Of a DNA stretch of 64,000 bases, positions 26,334 through 35,051 are shown one piece after another. Position 1 is the first letter of the stretch; every line of letters begins with the position of its first letter. Position numbers and translations under genes: made by a program. The notes below the pieces were generated by a model, which had not been told where the DNA came from, did not search any database, and worked only from the letters and a program-made list of their open reading frames with translations. Source of the stretch: Paenibacillus borealis (GTDB taxonomy: Bacteria; Bacillota; Bacilli; Paenibacillales; Paenibacillaceae); NCBI RefSeq assembly GCF_000758665.1, contig NZ_CP009285.1, forward strand, positions 2,914,001 to 2,978,000. Reading direction: 5' to 3'.

Positions 26334-27614
26334 TTACCCGGCAGTCAGCCGAACCGCCTCCTCTACCGTAACCAAGCTTTCACTCCCCAGCGTCATATCC
26401 TTGAGCCGCAGCTTGCCCTCAGCCGCTTCACACTCACCAACCATAATGACATACCGGATGCCCTTGGCTGAAGCTGCGGCCAGCGTTTTTTTGAGCTTGC
26501 GCGAGCCGGTGTCTACACCCGTGCGGATGCCGGCGGACCGCAGCGCAGCGGCGGCAACCAGAGCCTCCGGCAGATATCCGCCGATCGGAATGATCAGGAC
26601 GCCGGAACGGTCCGCCGTATCTGCCGGGCGTTCGCCCAGCAGGGCCATGATCGACTCCATGCCGAAGGAGATCCCAACCGTCGGGTACTCGATATCATCA
26701 CGCCGGACGAGCTTCCCGATGATCGCGTCATATCTGCCTCCGCCGCCCAGGCTTGAAGTATAGCTGCCGGAAGCATCGAAGATTTCGTAGACGGTTCCGG
26801 TATAGAAGGAGAGGCCGCGTGAGAGAAAAGGATCGAAGACGCAAACGGCGCCTAGTCCAATCGCATCAATCAGCTGCTGCAAGGCGAGTACTTCAAGCGC
26901 ACCGGGCTGCCCGTCCAGTTGATATCTCTCCACCAGCTGCCCGAACCCCGGATTATCCAGCTCCAGCAGCTCCGAAATCAGCCGAACCGTCTCAGCCGTC
27001 AGCTGCTTATCCGTCAGCTCTGCCAGCACCCCGCCGCTGCCGATCTTGGCCAGCTTGTCGAGCGTCAGCATCACGGACAGCTGCTCCTCCGGCGGAACAC
27101 CGACCGCACCGAGAATTTCACCCAGGAACCGGCGGTTGTTCCACTTTAGCACCACCGGAATCTCCAGTCTGCGGAAGACCTCCGCAGCCAGCTGCATCAG
27201 CTCCGCTTCAGCCTGCGGGCCGGCAATGCCGACGACATCGGCGTCACATTGCAGGAATTCGCGCAGGCGGCCTTTTTTGACCGGACCATCGCGGAACACC
27301 TTGCCGATCTCATAGCGCCGGTATGGGAACTCGATTCCCGGATTCATGGCAATCACCTTGGCAAAAAGGATCGTCAGATCGTAACGCAGCCCCAGCCTGC
27401 GCCCGCCCTGATCAGCCAGCTGGTACATCTCGCGCAGAATCTCATCGCCCCCGGCGTATTTGGAGGTCAGCAGCTCCAGCTCATTGAGCAGCGTTGTATC
27501 CATTGATTCGAACCCGTACAGCTCGAATAACTCCTGAAGTGTGGTCCGGACGTTCTGGCGGATGGCCTGTTCGCGGCCGAAGTAATCATAAGTACCTTTA
27601 ATATTTTGCATCAT
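26334..27614 (-). CDS. hisS: Histidyl-tRNA synthetase
   Basis: Charges tRNA-His with histidine in the cytoplasm. 426 residues: class II catalytic core with the tRNA/ATP segments GLRYDLTILFAKVIA, RYEIGKVFRDGPVKKGRLREF (motif 2), the His-binding loop SRGLSFYTGTVYEIF, and motif 3 at PTVGISFGMESIM, then an anticodon-binding domain (GVLIIPIGGYLPEALVAAAALRSAG). The GKVFRDGPVKKGR form resembles eukaryote/archaea-like HisRS and the second HisRS known in some Bacilli, rather than the usual copy beside aspS, so this could be an additional, regulated enzyme (inference). Start ATG 27614 follows AAGGGAG by six bases. Expression appears to be controlled by the histidine attenuator upstream. Confidence 0.92.
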   Translation of the reverse strand: MMQNIKGTYDYFGREQAIRQNVRTTLQELFELYGFESMDTTLLNELELLTSKYAGGDEILREMYQLADQGGRRLGLRYDLTILFAKVIAMNPGIEFPYRRYEIGKVFRDGPVKKGRLREFLQCDADVVGIAGPQAEAELMQLAAEVFRRLEIPVVLKWNNRRFLGEILGAVGVPPEEQLSVMLTLDKLAKIGSGGVLAELTDKQLTAETVRLISELLELDNPGFGQLVERYQLDGQPGALEVLALQQLIDAIGLGAVCVFDPFLSRGLSFYTGTVYEIFDASGSYTSSLGGGGRYDAIIGKLVRRDDIEYPTVGISFGMESIMALLGERPADTADRSGVLIIPIGGYLPEALVAAAALRSAGIRTGVDTGSRKLKKTLAAASAKGIRYVIMVGECEAAEGKLRLKDMTLGSESLVTVEEAVRLTAG

Positions 27615-27644
27615 TAGCAGCTCCCTTGTTGTAATTTACTGGTA

Positions 27645-27681
27645 AAATAAAAAACGCGCCGGACCCCATGGTCCCGCGCGC
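27645..27681 (-). terminator. Attenuator terminator in the hisS leader
   Basis: On the minus strand CGCGCGGGACC pairs with GGTCCGGCGCG around a four-base loop (ATGG), immediately followed by TTTTTTATTTT, about 30 bases before hisS. Its position before the gene, on the same strand, is that of a regulated leader terminator. Confidence 0.9.
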
Positions 27682-27755
27682 TTCGATATGCCGCAGGGAG
27701 GTCAAACGCGAAATGCGTTAGCCCTCCCTGAATGAATTCAGGTGTGTGCTAACGC
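27677..27755 (-). promoter_or_regulatory. Alternative antiterminator structures of the hisS leader
   Basis: Minus-strand GCGTTAGC (27755-27748) can pair with GCTAACGC (27722-27715). Alternatively GGGAGG plus AACGC (27728-27715) folds onto GCGTT plus CCTCCC (27709-27696). When the first pairing forms, CGCGTTT (27710-27704) is freed and can pair with AAGCGCG (27683-27677), the 5' arm of the terminator. A ribosome at the leader stop codon covers GCGTTAG and favours termination; a ribosome held at the first His codons leaves it free and favours read-through. The bases are seen directly; the mechanism is inferred. Confidence 0.75.
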
Positions 27756-27802
27756 TGCTTGTGATGATGAAGTTGATTCGGTATGATGGACAGGCAGTTC
27801 AT
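27749..27802 (-). CDS. Histidine leader peptide of hisS
   Basis: A 17-codon frame encoding MNCLSIIPNQLHHHKQR, with three consecutive His codons (CAT CAT CAC at 27769-27761) and a TAG that lies inside the first arm of the alternative hairpin. GAAGGG lies 11 bases before ATG, and the frame starts about 28 bases after the predicted transcription start. This is the organisation of the enterobacterial his-operon leader peptide, here placed before an aminoacyl-tRNA synthetase gene. Confidence 0.8.
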   Translation of the reverse strand: MNCLSIIPNQLHHHKQR

Positions 27803-27836
27803 GTGAATCAATTCCCTTCAGTCTTAATTACAGCAC

Positions 27837-27865
27837 ATTATAGCGGAACAGCGGCCGCGGTGCAA
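27837..27865 (-). promoter_or_regulatory. SigA promoter of hisS leader
   Basis: Minus strand TTGCAC, a spacer of exactly 17 bases, then TATAAT. The start would be near 27830, giving a leader of about 215 bases before hisS. Confidence 0.8.
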
Positions 27866-27907
27866 GCAGTCTTTTCATCAGACTATGCCAATAAAGGAGC
27901 AATCATA

Positions 27908-28561
27908 ATGAATCATACAGAGCTTATCACAGCAGCAGAGAACTTCGCCAAAGAGCAGCTAGGCCAGGATACCACCGGCCATGACTGGTTTCACACTAAC
28001 CGCGTACGCAATACAGCGGCGCTGATCGCAGGGATGGAAGGGGCCAACGTGGTGATCTGCACAATCGCCGCGCTGCTGCATGATGTGGCTGACGAGAAGC
28101 TGAATCCCTCCAAAGAAGCAGGACTGCTCAAAGTACAAACTTGGCTGGCCGCACATCTTCCGGATGAAGCTGCAAACGAGCAGATTATTGAGATCATCGA
28201 GACGATGTCATTCAGTGGCGGCGGAGGAGCACCGATGTCTACGCTGGAAGGACAAGCCGTACAGGATGCGGACCGTCTGGATGCGCTGGGGGCGATCGGG
28301 ATTACGCGGACGATGGTCTTTTCAGGAGCCAAAGGCCGTCCGGTCTATGACCCGGAGATTGCGCCAAGGGACGAATCGCTGAAGGAGGAATACCGCAATT
28401 ATTCCAAGGGAACGGCGGTCAATCATTTTTATGAGAAGCTGCTTAAGCTGAAGGACCTCATGAACACCTCTTACGGCAAACAGCTGGCGGAGGAGCGGCA
28501 TCAGTTTATGCTGATTTTTTTGGAGCAATTTTATAAGGAATGGAATCAAGGGGCGGAGTAG
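27908..28561 (+). CDS. HD-domain phosphohydrolase
   Basis: 217 residues, cytoplasmic. The metal-binding HD pattern is seen as GHDWFHTNRV near residue 21, ALLHDVADEK near residue 58 and DADRLDALGAIG near residue 122; this resembles the YedJ/YpgQ group of HD hydrolases, which act on nucleotides or related phosphoesters. ATG 27908 is chosen because AAAGGAG lies eight bases before it; an upstream in-frame GTG at 27746 would run through the antisense hisS leader and has no ribosome site. Its promoter would lie between the hisS leader and 27908, so the two genes are divergent. True substrate unknown. Confidence 0.82.
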   Translation: MNHTELITAAENFAKEQLGQDTTGHDWFHTNRVRNTAALIAGMEGANVVICTIAALLHDVADEKLNPSKEAGLLKVQTWLAAHLPDEAANEQIIEIIETMSFSGGGGAPMSTLEGQAVQDADRLDALGAIGITRTMVFSGAKGRPVYDPEIAPRDESLKEEYRNYSKGTAVNHFYEKLLKLKDLMNTSYGKQLAEERHQFMLIFLEQFYKEWNQGAE

Positions 28562-28651
28562 GTGTTATAATGGAATAATGCGCAAGATGGATGGAACGCG
28601 GGAGACCCCGCCCCGACCGTAACAATCGGCATAGAAGAGGTAGAATACAAA

Positions 28652-30103
28652 ATGAGTGAAGCACAAGTACAGTTTAGTGATTATGGTTTAAATGAAGAGA
28701 TTATCCGCGCACTGGAGGTTCTGAAGTACGTGGATCCTACCGAGGTGCAGCGGAAGGTCATTCCGGTAGCGCTGAACGCGCAGGATCTGATCGTGAAGTC
28801 GCAGACCGGCAGCGGCAAAACCGCAGCGTTCGCCATTCCGCTCTGTGAGCTGGTCGACTGGAATGAGAACAAACCCCAGGCGCTGGTGCTGACCCCAACC
28901 CGGGAGCTGGCCCAGCAGGTGCGTGAGGATATTACGAATATCGGGCGCTTCAAGCGGATTAAGGCGGTAGCGCTGTTCGGCAAGCAGCCTTTTGCCCCGC
29001 AGAAGATTGAGCTTACCCAGAAGACGCATGTGGTCGTTGGCACGCCGGGCCGTGTGTTTGACCATATCGACCGCGGAACGCTGAACCTCAGCCGGATTAA
29101 ATATCTGGTGATTGATGAAGCGGACGAAATGCTCAGCATGGGCTTCATTGAGCAGATTGAGAAGATTATCAAGCAGCTGCCCAAGGAACGTGTAACGATG
29201 CTATTCTCGGCGACGCTGCCGGAAGTGATTAAGAATCTGTGCCGTAAGTACATGACGGAGCCGGTGGATATCGAGATCGAAGCCAGCGGAATTACGACGG
29301 CGTCGATTGAGCATGCGCTGATTGAAGTGAGACAGGCTGCCAAGTTTGGACTGCTGAGCGACCTGCTGACGGTGGAGAATCCGGATAGCTGTATTATTTT
29401 TTGCCGCACCCAGGAGCAGGTGAATGCCCTCTTCCGCGGAATGGCGGATCTGGAGTATCCGGTGGACAAAATCCACGGCGGCATGGAGCAGGACGAGCGT
29501 TTTGAGGTCATGAATGCATTCAAGCGCGGCCAGTTCCGTTACCTGATTGCCACCGACGTTGCCGCCAGAGGGATTGATATTGAGAACATCACCCATGTCA
29601 TCAACTACGATATCCCGCTGGAAAAAGAGAGCTACGTCCACCGCACCGGCCGGACCGCCCGCGCAGGCAAAAGCGGTAAAGCGATCACCTTCGTTACGCC
29701 GAACGAGCACAAATGGGTCAAGGAAATCGAAGGCTACATCGGCTTCACTCTGCCGGAGATGAAAGCTCCATCGGATGATGCCGTAGCCTATGCCAAACCG
29801 GCGTTCGATCTGAAGCTGGGCAAGAAGCAGGTCCGCAAAGCCGGTAAAACCGAGGTCATGAACCAGGACATCATGAAGCTATACTTCAACGGCGGCAAGA
29901 AGAAGAAGCTCCGCGCGGTCGATTTCGTCGGCACCATCGCCAAGCTTGAGGGCATCACGGCTGCGGACATCGGGATCATCACGATTCAGGATAACGTGAC
30001 CTACGTCGATATTCTGAACGGCAAGGGATCGCTTGTGCTGCAGGCGATGAAGGAGACGACCGTGAAGGGCAAGCTGCTGAAGTGCCATATCGCGAAAAAA
30101 TAA
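28652..30103 (+). CDS. dbpA: DEAD-box ATP-dependent RNA helicase, DbpA/YxiN type
   Basis: 483 residues. Helicase motifs in order: Q motif region [10 protein letters not shown], motif I SQTGSGKT, Ia [16 protein letters not shown] at residues 155-158, SAT, then the second RecA domain with [10 protein letters not shown] and [11 protein letters not shown]. The C-terminal about 75 residues ([35 protein letters not shown]) form the DbpA RNA-recognition domain that binds hairpin 92 of 23S rRNA, so the role is late assembly of the 50S subunit. Length matches B. subtilis YxiN (about 479). AGAAGAGGTAG precedes ATG 28652, and a terminator follows at 30202. Confidence 0.95.
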   Translation: MSEAQVQFSDYGLNEEIIRALEVLKYVDPTEVQRKVIPVALNAQDLIVKSQTGSGKTAAFAIPLCELVDWNENKPQALVLTPTRELAQQVREDITNIGRFKRIKAVALFGKQPFAPQKIELTQKTHVVVGTPGRVFDHIDRGTLNLSRIKYLVIDEADEMLSMGFIEQIEKIIKQLPKERVTMLFSATLPEVIKNLCRKYMTEPVDIEIEASGITTASIEHALIEVRQAAKFGLLSDLLTVENPDSCIIFCRTQEQVNALFRGMADLEYPVDKIHGGMEQDERFEVMNAFKRGQFRYLIATDVAARGIDIENITHVINYDIPLEKESYVHRTGRTARAGKSGKAITFVTPNEHKWVKEIEGYIGFTLPEMKAPSDDAVAYAKPAFDLKLGKKQVRKAGKTEVMNQDIMKLYFNGGKKKKLRAVDFVGTIAKLEGITAADIGIITIQDNVTYVDILNGKGSLVLQAMKETTVKGKLLKCHIAKK

Positions 30104-30201
30104 GCCGGGCTAAGGCTGCATTTGCAGCCTGCCTTGTGCGGATGTGCGTGAGTTATGGGTTTCCATTTTCCTGAATCCAGTTCCAATAAGATATTTCCAA
30201 G

Positions 30202-30246
30202 AGCTGTCACACCAGTTACTACACGGGGTGGCGGCTTTTTTTGTGA
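30202..30246 (+). terminator. Terminator after dbpA
   Basis: AGCTGTCAC pairs with GTGGCGGCT (two G-T pairs) and is followed by eight T. Confidence 0.7.
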
Positions 30247-30261
30247 TGTATGATGTATGAG

Positions 30262-30352
30262 AGCCAGCGGACAAATGTATGCGAAAAACCGAATAGAATT
30301 TGCCACCAATGCAGTAAACGAGCCAGATGTATGCGAAAAACCGAATACAATG
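30262..30352. repeat. Two copies of the 52-bp repeat
   Basis: ATGTATGCGAAAAACCGAATA occurs at 30275 and 30327, 52 bases apart, in the spacer after dbpA. Same family as 13680-13910 and 42541-42852. The remaining 260 bases up to 30615 show no gene or clear signal. Confidence 0.9.
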
Positions 30353-30614
30353 TGCCAACGCTAGCGGGTGAAGCCGATAATCCGGAAAATGTTGGAGGGG
30401 AAGGAACTGAAACGTATAGTGACACCAAGGTTTTGTCCTGAATAAAGCTGATGTTCCGGGACAAAGTGACTTTTGCGGCTGCAATAATTTCTGCGATCAC
30501 GTAGATTTCAACGTAAGCTATATGCGCGGTCTGGATAGGCGTGCTGGAAGCTTGCATGAAAGTAAGTCGAACAGGATTGAATTGAACCTACCTAACCAAG
30601 GAGGATGTTGAACT

Positions 30615-31844
30615 ATGATCAATGTGAGAAACCGCGGGTTTGCCGTACCTTTTCTGCAGCGTCTGATCCAGGTGAATACATGCAATCCTCCAGGCAATGA
30701 GCACAAGCTGTCTCTGCTGCTGCAGGACGAGTTGAGGGAGCTAGGGATTACCAGCAGCATTTCGAATGTGGAGCAGGGGCGGAGCAATCTGGAGGCGGTG
30801 ATCGCCGGGTCCGGCACCCGGAAGCTGATGTTCTGCGGCCATCTCGACACGGTCAGTCCGTGGAGCGCAGCAGCAGGCAGCTATCCTCCGCATGGAGCGG
30901 TAATTGAAGGGGGCCGGATGTACGGCCGGGGCACCTCGGATATGAAAAGCGGCCTGGCCGCCATGCTGCTCGCCGCAGCCTCCCTGCACCAGGACGGCAT
31001 CCGGCTGGCCGGTGATCTGGTCTTCCTGGCGACAGCCGGGGAAGAGGTCGACAGCTGCGGAGCGCGGCTGTATGCCGAGCAGCACAGGCACGACCTGCCG
31101 GAGCTGGACGGCCTCGTTATCGGCGAGCCGACCGGCAGCCGGGTGGCGGTCGGCCACAAAGGCGCCCTCTGGCTGCGTATTTCCCTCTTCGGACGCAGTG
31201 CTCACGGCTCCATGCCGCAGCTTGGACTCAATGCAGTGGAGGGCATGATGGAGGTAATCGCGCTGCTGCACCGCCATGCGCTGGAGTGGCAGGCCACAGA
31301 TCCGGTTCTTGGTTCAAGCAGCCTGTCCGTGAACAAAATAACAGGCGGCGTACAGACTAACGTGGTCCCCGATCAGTGCACCATCGATGTCGATATCCGC
31401 ACCGTTCCGCCGCTTGCGCATGGTCCGCTGCTGCGGGAGATCGAGGACAAGCTGCAGGAGATCCAGCGGCTTCATCCGGATTACCGTTATCAGGTGGATC
31501 AGCTGCTGGACCGCAGTGTGGTCTACACGGATCCCGGCCAGCGGTTGATTACTACGGCTTTGGAAATTGCTGCGCAGCAGAGGCGGCAGGGCCAAGCGGG
31601 AGGCCCTGATGAAGAAGCAGAAGGTGATGCGGCAATAGATGTAACCCCGGTCCAAGGCGTACCCTATTACACGGACGGCTCCGTGCTGCATGATAATGGA
31701 CGCCTGCCCGTGCTGATCTACGGCCCGGGCGACCACCGCCTTGCCCACCAGCCGGATGAATGGGTGGATATTGAAGCTTTTCTGGAATCAATCGACTTTT
31801 ATAGAGAGCTGGCGATCCGTTTTCTGGGCAAGGCTGAAGAGTAG
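30615..31844 (+). CDS. M20-family metallopeptidase (ArgE/DapE-like deacylase)
   Basis: 409 residues, cytoplasmic. Two-zinc site motifs: GHLDTVSP near residue 78, GRGTSDMKSGLAAML near residue 105 (bridging Asp), AGEEVDS near residue 141 (catalytic Glu), GEPTGSR near residue 173, and the late HQPDEWV His. The inserted dimerisation domain contains GRSAHGSMPQLGLNAVEGMM. The family includes acetylornithine deacetylase, succinyl-diaminopimelate desuccinylase and various aminoacylases; with no amino acid biosynthetic neighbours the substrate cannot be assigned. Residues about 315-335 contain an unusual acidic, low-complexity insert (GQAGGPDEEAEGDAAID). AAGGAGG precedes ATG with suitable spacing. Confidence 0.88.
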   Translation: MINVRNRGFAVPFLQRLIQVNTCNPPGNEHKLSLLLQDELRELGITSSISNVEQGRSNLEAVIAGSGTRKLMFCGHLDTVSPWSAAAGSYPPHGAVIEGGRMYGRGTSDMKSGLAAMLLAAASLHQDGIRLAGDLVFLATAGEEVDSCGARLYAEQHRHDLPELDGLVIGEPTGSRVAVGHKGALWLRISLFGRSAHGSMPQLGLNAVEGMMEVIALLHRHALEWQATDPVLGSSSLSVNKITGGVQTNVVPDQCTIDVDIRTVPPLAHGPLLREIEDKLQEIQRLHPDYRYQVDQLLDRSVVYTDPGQRLITTALEIAAQQRRQGQAGGPDEEAEGDAAIDVTPVQGVPYYTDGSVLHDNGRLPVLIYGPGDHRLAHQPDEWVDIEAFLESIDFYRELAIRFLGKAEE

Positions 31845-31894
31845 AGCAACTATTCCTGTAGAATTTTTAGCTGCTCAGCTGAACTAAGCCATTC

Positions 31895-32599
31895 CTAAGG
31901 TTCGATCAGTGACCGGATTTCGTCGCCGACAATTCTGGTATACCAAGGCGAAAAGTACACATTGACACCATCATCAACAAGAGAAAAAGCAAAGGCAAAC
32001 GGTTCGCCGGTATATAAGACTACCTGATAATACACTGGATCCCCCTCCTTATTCTGAGGGCTGTAATTTTGGGTGTTTCTCCCGCTTTCCAGCAGGTGAA
32101 TGAAGCGCTTAGTTTCACTATCGTCTAAAGTTTTGTACGGCTTCACATCATCCTGATGATATAGTTCAACCCGCTCTATATTGTCTTTAATAACGTCGTT
32201 ATATCGCTGCTGCAGGTTTTTGGAGTAATCATTCTCTACATATAAGCGGTATCCGCCAATTCTTTGTTCATCTTTAGCTGCAATGACCTCATCTGTCTTG
32301 AAGCCTTCCACACGGTATAAGTCAGTGCCTTTGTCCAAAAAGGCTGCATCGCCATCCTTCGTCCGGTAATCTGGATTAGTAACGACGTCCGCGACTTTAA
32401 ATTTAACTTTACCAACAGTCTCCGTGCTGACTTGAGCCGGATTCTTAATTACGTTTTCCCAAGATCCGGTGTAGGAATGACCGTTTAACTTTACGAAATC
32501 TACCCAATCAATTTCAGAGCCACCCTTAATCCGGTCACCTTTCGAGCAGCTGCACAGGACTATAAGCGCTGTTAGCGCGATGAGTATTTTTATTTTCAT
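31895..32599 (-). CDS. Lipoprotein of unknown function
   Basis: About 234 residues. Signal sequence MKIKILIALTALIVLCSC contains a lipobox (IVLCSC), so it should be anchored outside the membrane. The mature region has no family I recognise; visible features are YRVEGFKTDEVIAAKDEQRI and a C-terminal YYQVVLYTGEPFAFAFSL, alternating beta-strand-like segments. The start is uncertain: ATG 32599 gives the cleanest signal peptide, with a G-rich run upstream; in-frame ATGs at 32629 and 32644 would add charged residues. It stands alone, and a bidirectional terminator separates it from the ABC exporter. Confidence 0.65.
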   Translation of the reverse strand: MKIKILIALTALIVLCSCSKGDRIKGGSEIDWVDFVKLNGHSYTGSWENVIKNPAQVSTETVGKVKFKVADVVTNPDYRTKDGDAAFLDKGTDLYRVEGFKTDEVIAAKDEQRIGGYRLYVENDYSKNLQQRYNDVIKDNIERVELYHQDDVKPYKTLDDSETKRFIHLLESGRNTQNYSPQNKEGDPVYYQVVLYTGEPFAFAFSLVDDGVNVYFSPWYTRIVGDEIRSLIEP

Positions 32600-32712
32600 T
32601 CCAAGACCCCCGCCTTTCTTAAATTGCATAATAGTTAACTGCAAATTCCATTTACTTATACTAATTGACGAAAATGTTCATGGGAGGTTGCGGGAACGAA
32701 TCCCCTGCACGC

Positions 32713-32763
32713 AAAAAAACCTTCCGGAATACAGCCGAATGGCCGTATTCCGGAAGGTTTTTA
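32713..32763. terminator. Hairpin with A and T tracts on its two sides
   Basis: ACCTTCCGGAATAC and GTATTCCGGAAGGT form a perfect 14-bp stem, with seven A before and five T after. It can terminate the minus-strand ABC exporter transcript and would also stop plus-strand transcription. Confidence 0.9.
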
Positions 32764-32773
32764 ATGTAAATCC

Positions 32774-34489
32774 CTAAGCATTATACTGCGCCTGGTACAG
32801 GCGGCTGTAGGTTCCGCCGGCATTAACCAGCTCCTCATGGCGTCCTTCCTCGGAGATGCCGTCCTCGCTGACCACGATAATCCGGTCGGCATTCTTGATT
32901 GTTGTCAGGCGGTGCGCGATGACAAGCGTCGTCCGGCCTACGGACAGGTCAGCCAGCGACTGCTGAATCGCGGCTTCAGTCTCGGTGTCGAGGGCCGAGG
33001 TGGCCTCATCCAGAATCAGAATCGGCGGATTCTTGAGGAACATCCGGGCGATCGCCAGGCGCTGCTTCTGTCCGCCGGACAGCTTGACGCCGCGTTCCCC
33101 GATAACGGTATCCATCCCGTTCGGCAGGCTGTTGATCAGCTCCTCCAGGTGGGCCTGGCGGGCAGCCTGCCAGATTTCCGGCAGCTCTGCATCCAGCTTG
33201 CCGTAAGCGATATTCTCACGGATCGTGCCGGAGAAGAGGAACACATCCTGCTGCACGATCCCGATCTGCTTCCGCAGTGAGCTGAGCTTCATATCGCGGA
33301 TATCGATCCCGTCGATAGAAATGGCTCCGCCGGTCACATCGTAGAAGCGGGGAAGCAGGCTGCAGATTGTTGTTTTACCGGCGCCGGAAGGTCCGACGAA
33401 GGCAATGGTTTCACCAGCGTTAACCTTCAGGCTGATATCCGCCAGCACCGTACGGTCCGCTTCATAGCCGAAGCTGACATTGCTGAAGCTGATATCCCCG
33501 CGGAGTGAGCCTACTTCTACAGCATCCGGTTTATCGGCGATATCGGGCTCGGTATCAATGACTTCAAGATAACGTTTGAACCCGGCAATCCCCTTCGGAT
33601 AGCTCTCGATGACGGAGTTGATTTTCTCGATTGGACGGAAGAAGACATTAGCCAGCAGGATGAAAGCAACGAATTCCCCGATCTCAAGCTCTCCCTGAAT
33701 GAAGAACCAGGCACCGCAGACCATCACTACAATGGTAATCAGACGGGTCATCATATAGCTGACTGACGAGCTTTTGGCCATCAGCTTGTAAGCCATCAGC
33801 TTGGTCTGGCGGAACTTCTGGTTGTCCACAGCGAACAGCTCTTTCTCATATTCTTCATTGGCAAAAGACTGAACAACGCGAATCCCGCCGACATTATCCT
33901 CAATCCGGGCGTTAAAGTTACCCACATTGCCGAACAGGCGATGGTAAGTATCCGTCATATTGCGGCCGAAATGGATGATGACCCAGGCCATAATCGGCAC
34001 GATGATGAAGGTGATCACAGCCAGCTGAAGATTGATATCCGCCATCAGAATAAACGCACCGATCAGTGTCATGACAGCGATAAACACATCCTCCGGCCCG
34101 TGATGCGCCACCTCGCCGATATCGTTCAGGTCATTGGTAATTCTGCCGAGCAGATGACCAGTTTTGTTATTATCGAAGAACCGGAAGGACAGCTTCTGGA
34201 TATGATCGAACATTTTTTTGCGCATGTTGGTCTCAATGTTAATGCCCAGCATGTGACCCCAATAGGTGACAACATAGTTCATTGCCGTATTCAGCGCATA
34301 AATCGCGAGCAAGACAACGCAGGCAATCAGGATCAGCGGCCAGTCCTGACCCGGCAGCAGATCATCAATGAATTTATTGACCGCTACGGGAAAAGCCAGC
34401 TCCAGCAGACCGGCACCTACCGCACAGGTGAAGTCGAGAATAAACAGCTTCTTATAAGGACGGTAATAGGAGAAAAAACGACGCAGCAT
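32774..34489 (-). CDS. ABC exporter (fused permease and ATPase), Fur-box controlled
   Basis: 571 residues: six membrane helices (about 1-300), then an ATPase with Walker A GPSGAGKTT, Q-loop VQQDVFLFSGTIREN, signature LSGGQKQRLAIARM, Walker B ILILDEATSALD and H-loop VIAHRL. This is a half-transporter of the multidrug/lipid exporter type that works as a homodimer. A Fur-like palindrome (TGAGATTGATTCTCA) lies 44 bases before the start, so the pump is likely induced by iron limitation, and siderophore or heme export is a reasonable guess. ATG 34489 follows AAGAGTGAACAAGAG, a modest ribosome site. Confidence 0.9.
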   Translation of the reverse strand: MLRRFFSYYRPYKKLFILDFTCAVGAGLLELAFPVAVNKFIDDLLPGQDWPLILIACVVLLAIYALNTAMNYVVTYWGHMLGINIETNMRKKMFDHIQKLSFRFFDNNKTGHLLGRITNDLNDIGEVAHHGPEDVFIAVMTLIGAFILMADINLQLAVITFIIVPIMAWVIIHFGRNMTDTYHRLFGNVGNFNARIEDNVGGIRVVQSFANEEYEKELFAVDNQKFRQTKLMAYKLMAKSSSVSYMMTRLITIVVMVCGAWFFIQGELEIGEFVAFILLANVFFRPIEKINSVIESYPKGIAGFKRYLEVIDTEPDIADKPDAVEVGSLRGDISFSNVSFGYEADRTVLADISLKVNAGETIAFVGPSGAGKTTICSLLPRFYDVTGGAISIDGIDIRDMKLSSLRKQIGIVQQDVFLFSGTIRENIAYGKLDAELPEIWQAARQAHLEELINSLPNGMDTVIGERGVKLSGGQKQRLAIARMFLKNPPILILDEATSALDTETEAAIQQSLADLSVGRTTLVIAHRLTTIKNADRIIVVSEDGISEEGRHEELVNAGGTYSRLYQAQYNA

Positions 34490-34532
34490 CTCTTGTTCAC
34501 TCTTTTCTGTAGTGTGTTATGTATCTGTTCAT

Positions 34533-34547
34533 TGAGATTGATTCTCA
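34533..34547. promoter_or_regulatory. Fur box upstream of ABC exporter
   Basis: TGAGATTGATTCTCA is a 7-1-7 palindrome with about three differences from TGATAATNATTATCA. Confidence 0.6.
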
Positions 34548-34709
34548 AGTAAACCTTATTCTTAGGATACTAAAGAGGGTTACATGATTTGTCAACGGTA
34601 AGATGTTTAAAATTGCATGTGATTCAGGTGATTTATTGCCGTTGCACCCAGTCGCGAAAGGGTTTTTCCACATATTTTAACAGTATTCAAGCACAAAGGA
34701 GGAGTTAAC

Positions 34710-34814
34710 ATGAGCGAAAATGTTGGGGGATACGGCGCAGCTTTCACTTCCACTGGCGCGATTCTGGTTCTGTTCATCCTGCTCGTAATCATTACTAAAT
34801 CATTCTGGATTTAA
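34710..34814 (+). CDS. YjcZ-family sporulation micro-protein
   Basis: 34 residues, MSENVGGYGAAFTSTGAILV followed by LFILLVIITKSFWI. A Gly/Tyr-rich polar start leading into one hydrophobic helix is the pattern of the YjcZ/YhdX small sporulation proteins of Bacillales, often missed by annotation. AAAGGAGG lies six bases before ATG, an excellent ribosome site, and a strong terminator lies just after, so the tiny gene is a real independent unit. Function in the spore is unknown. Confidence 0.75.
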   Translation: MSENVGGYGAAFTSTGAILVLFILLVIITKSFWI

Positions 34815-34837
34815 TTTAGCTTCATCTAGGTGTACTG

Positions 34838-34864
34838 CCGCCGGTCGAGAGACCGGCGGTTTTC
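34838..34864 (+). terminator. Terminator after YjcZ-like gene
   Basis: CCGCCGGTC, GAGA loop, GACCGGCGG, then TTTT. Confidence 0.92.
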
Positions 34865-35051
34865 CTGCTGCTGATTTTGTTCAGGTGCATTGTCAAGCCT
34901 CTGAAATAACTTTAATTTGTGCAGCCTCCGGCATAAAGAGATATAATGGCCACATGCGCCATGAATCTTAAATCCTAATACATACAGCAGCTTTATTCCC
35001 TGACAAGCCCTGGGCTTGACGGGTTCTTTGCTGCGGCCATGGAGGTACAAC

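Noticed and set aside
26753..27280. Plus-strand Arg/Pro-rich frame opposite hisS
   Set aside because: Shadow of the GC-rich hisS coding strand; no ribosome site or family resemblance.
27620..27760. T-box riboswitch before hisS
   Set aside because: The conserved AGGGTGGNACCGCG antiterminator sequence and specifier stem are not visible; the His-codon leader frame explains the structures better.
27746..27907. N-terminal extension of the HD hydrolase from GTG 27746
   Set aside because: It would run antisense through the hisS leader and has no ribosome site, whereas ATG 27908 has a strong one.
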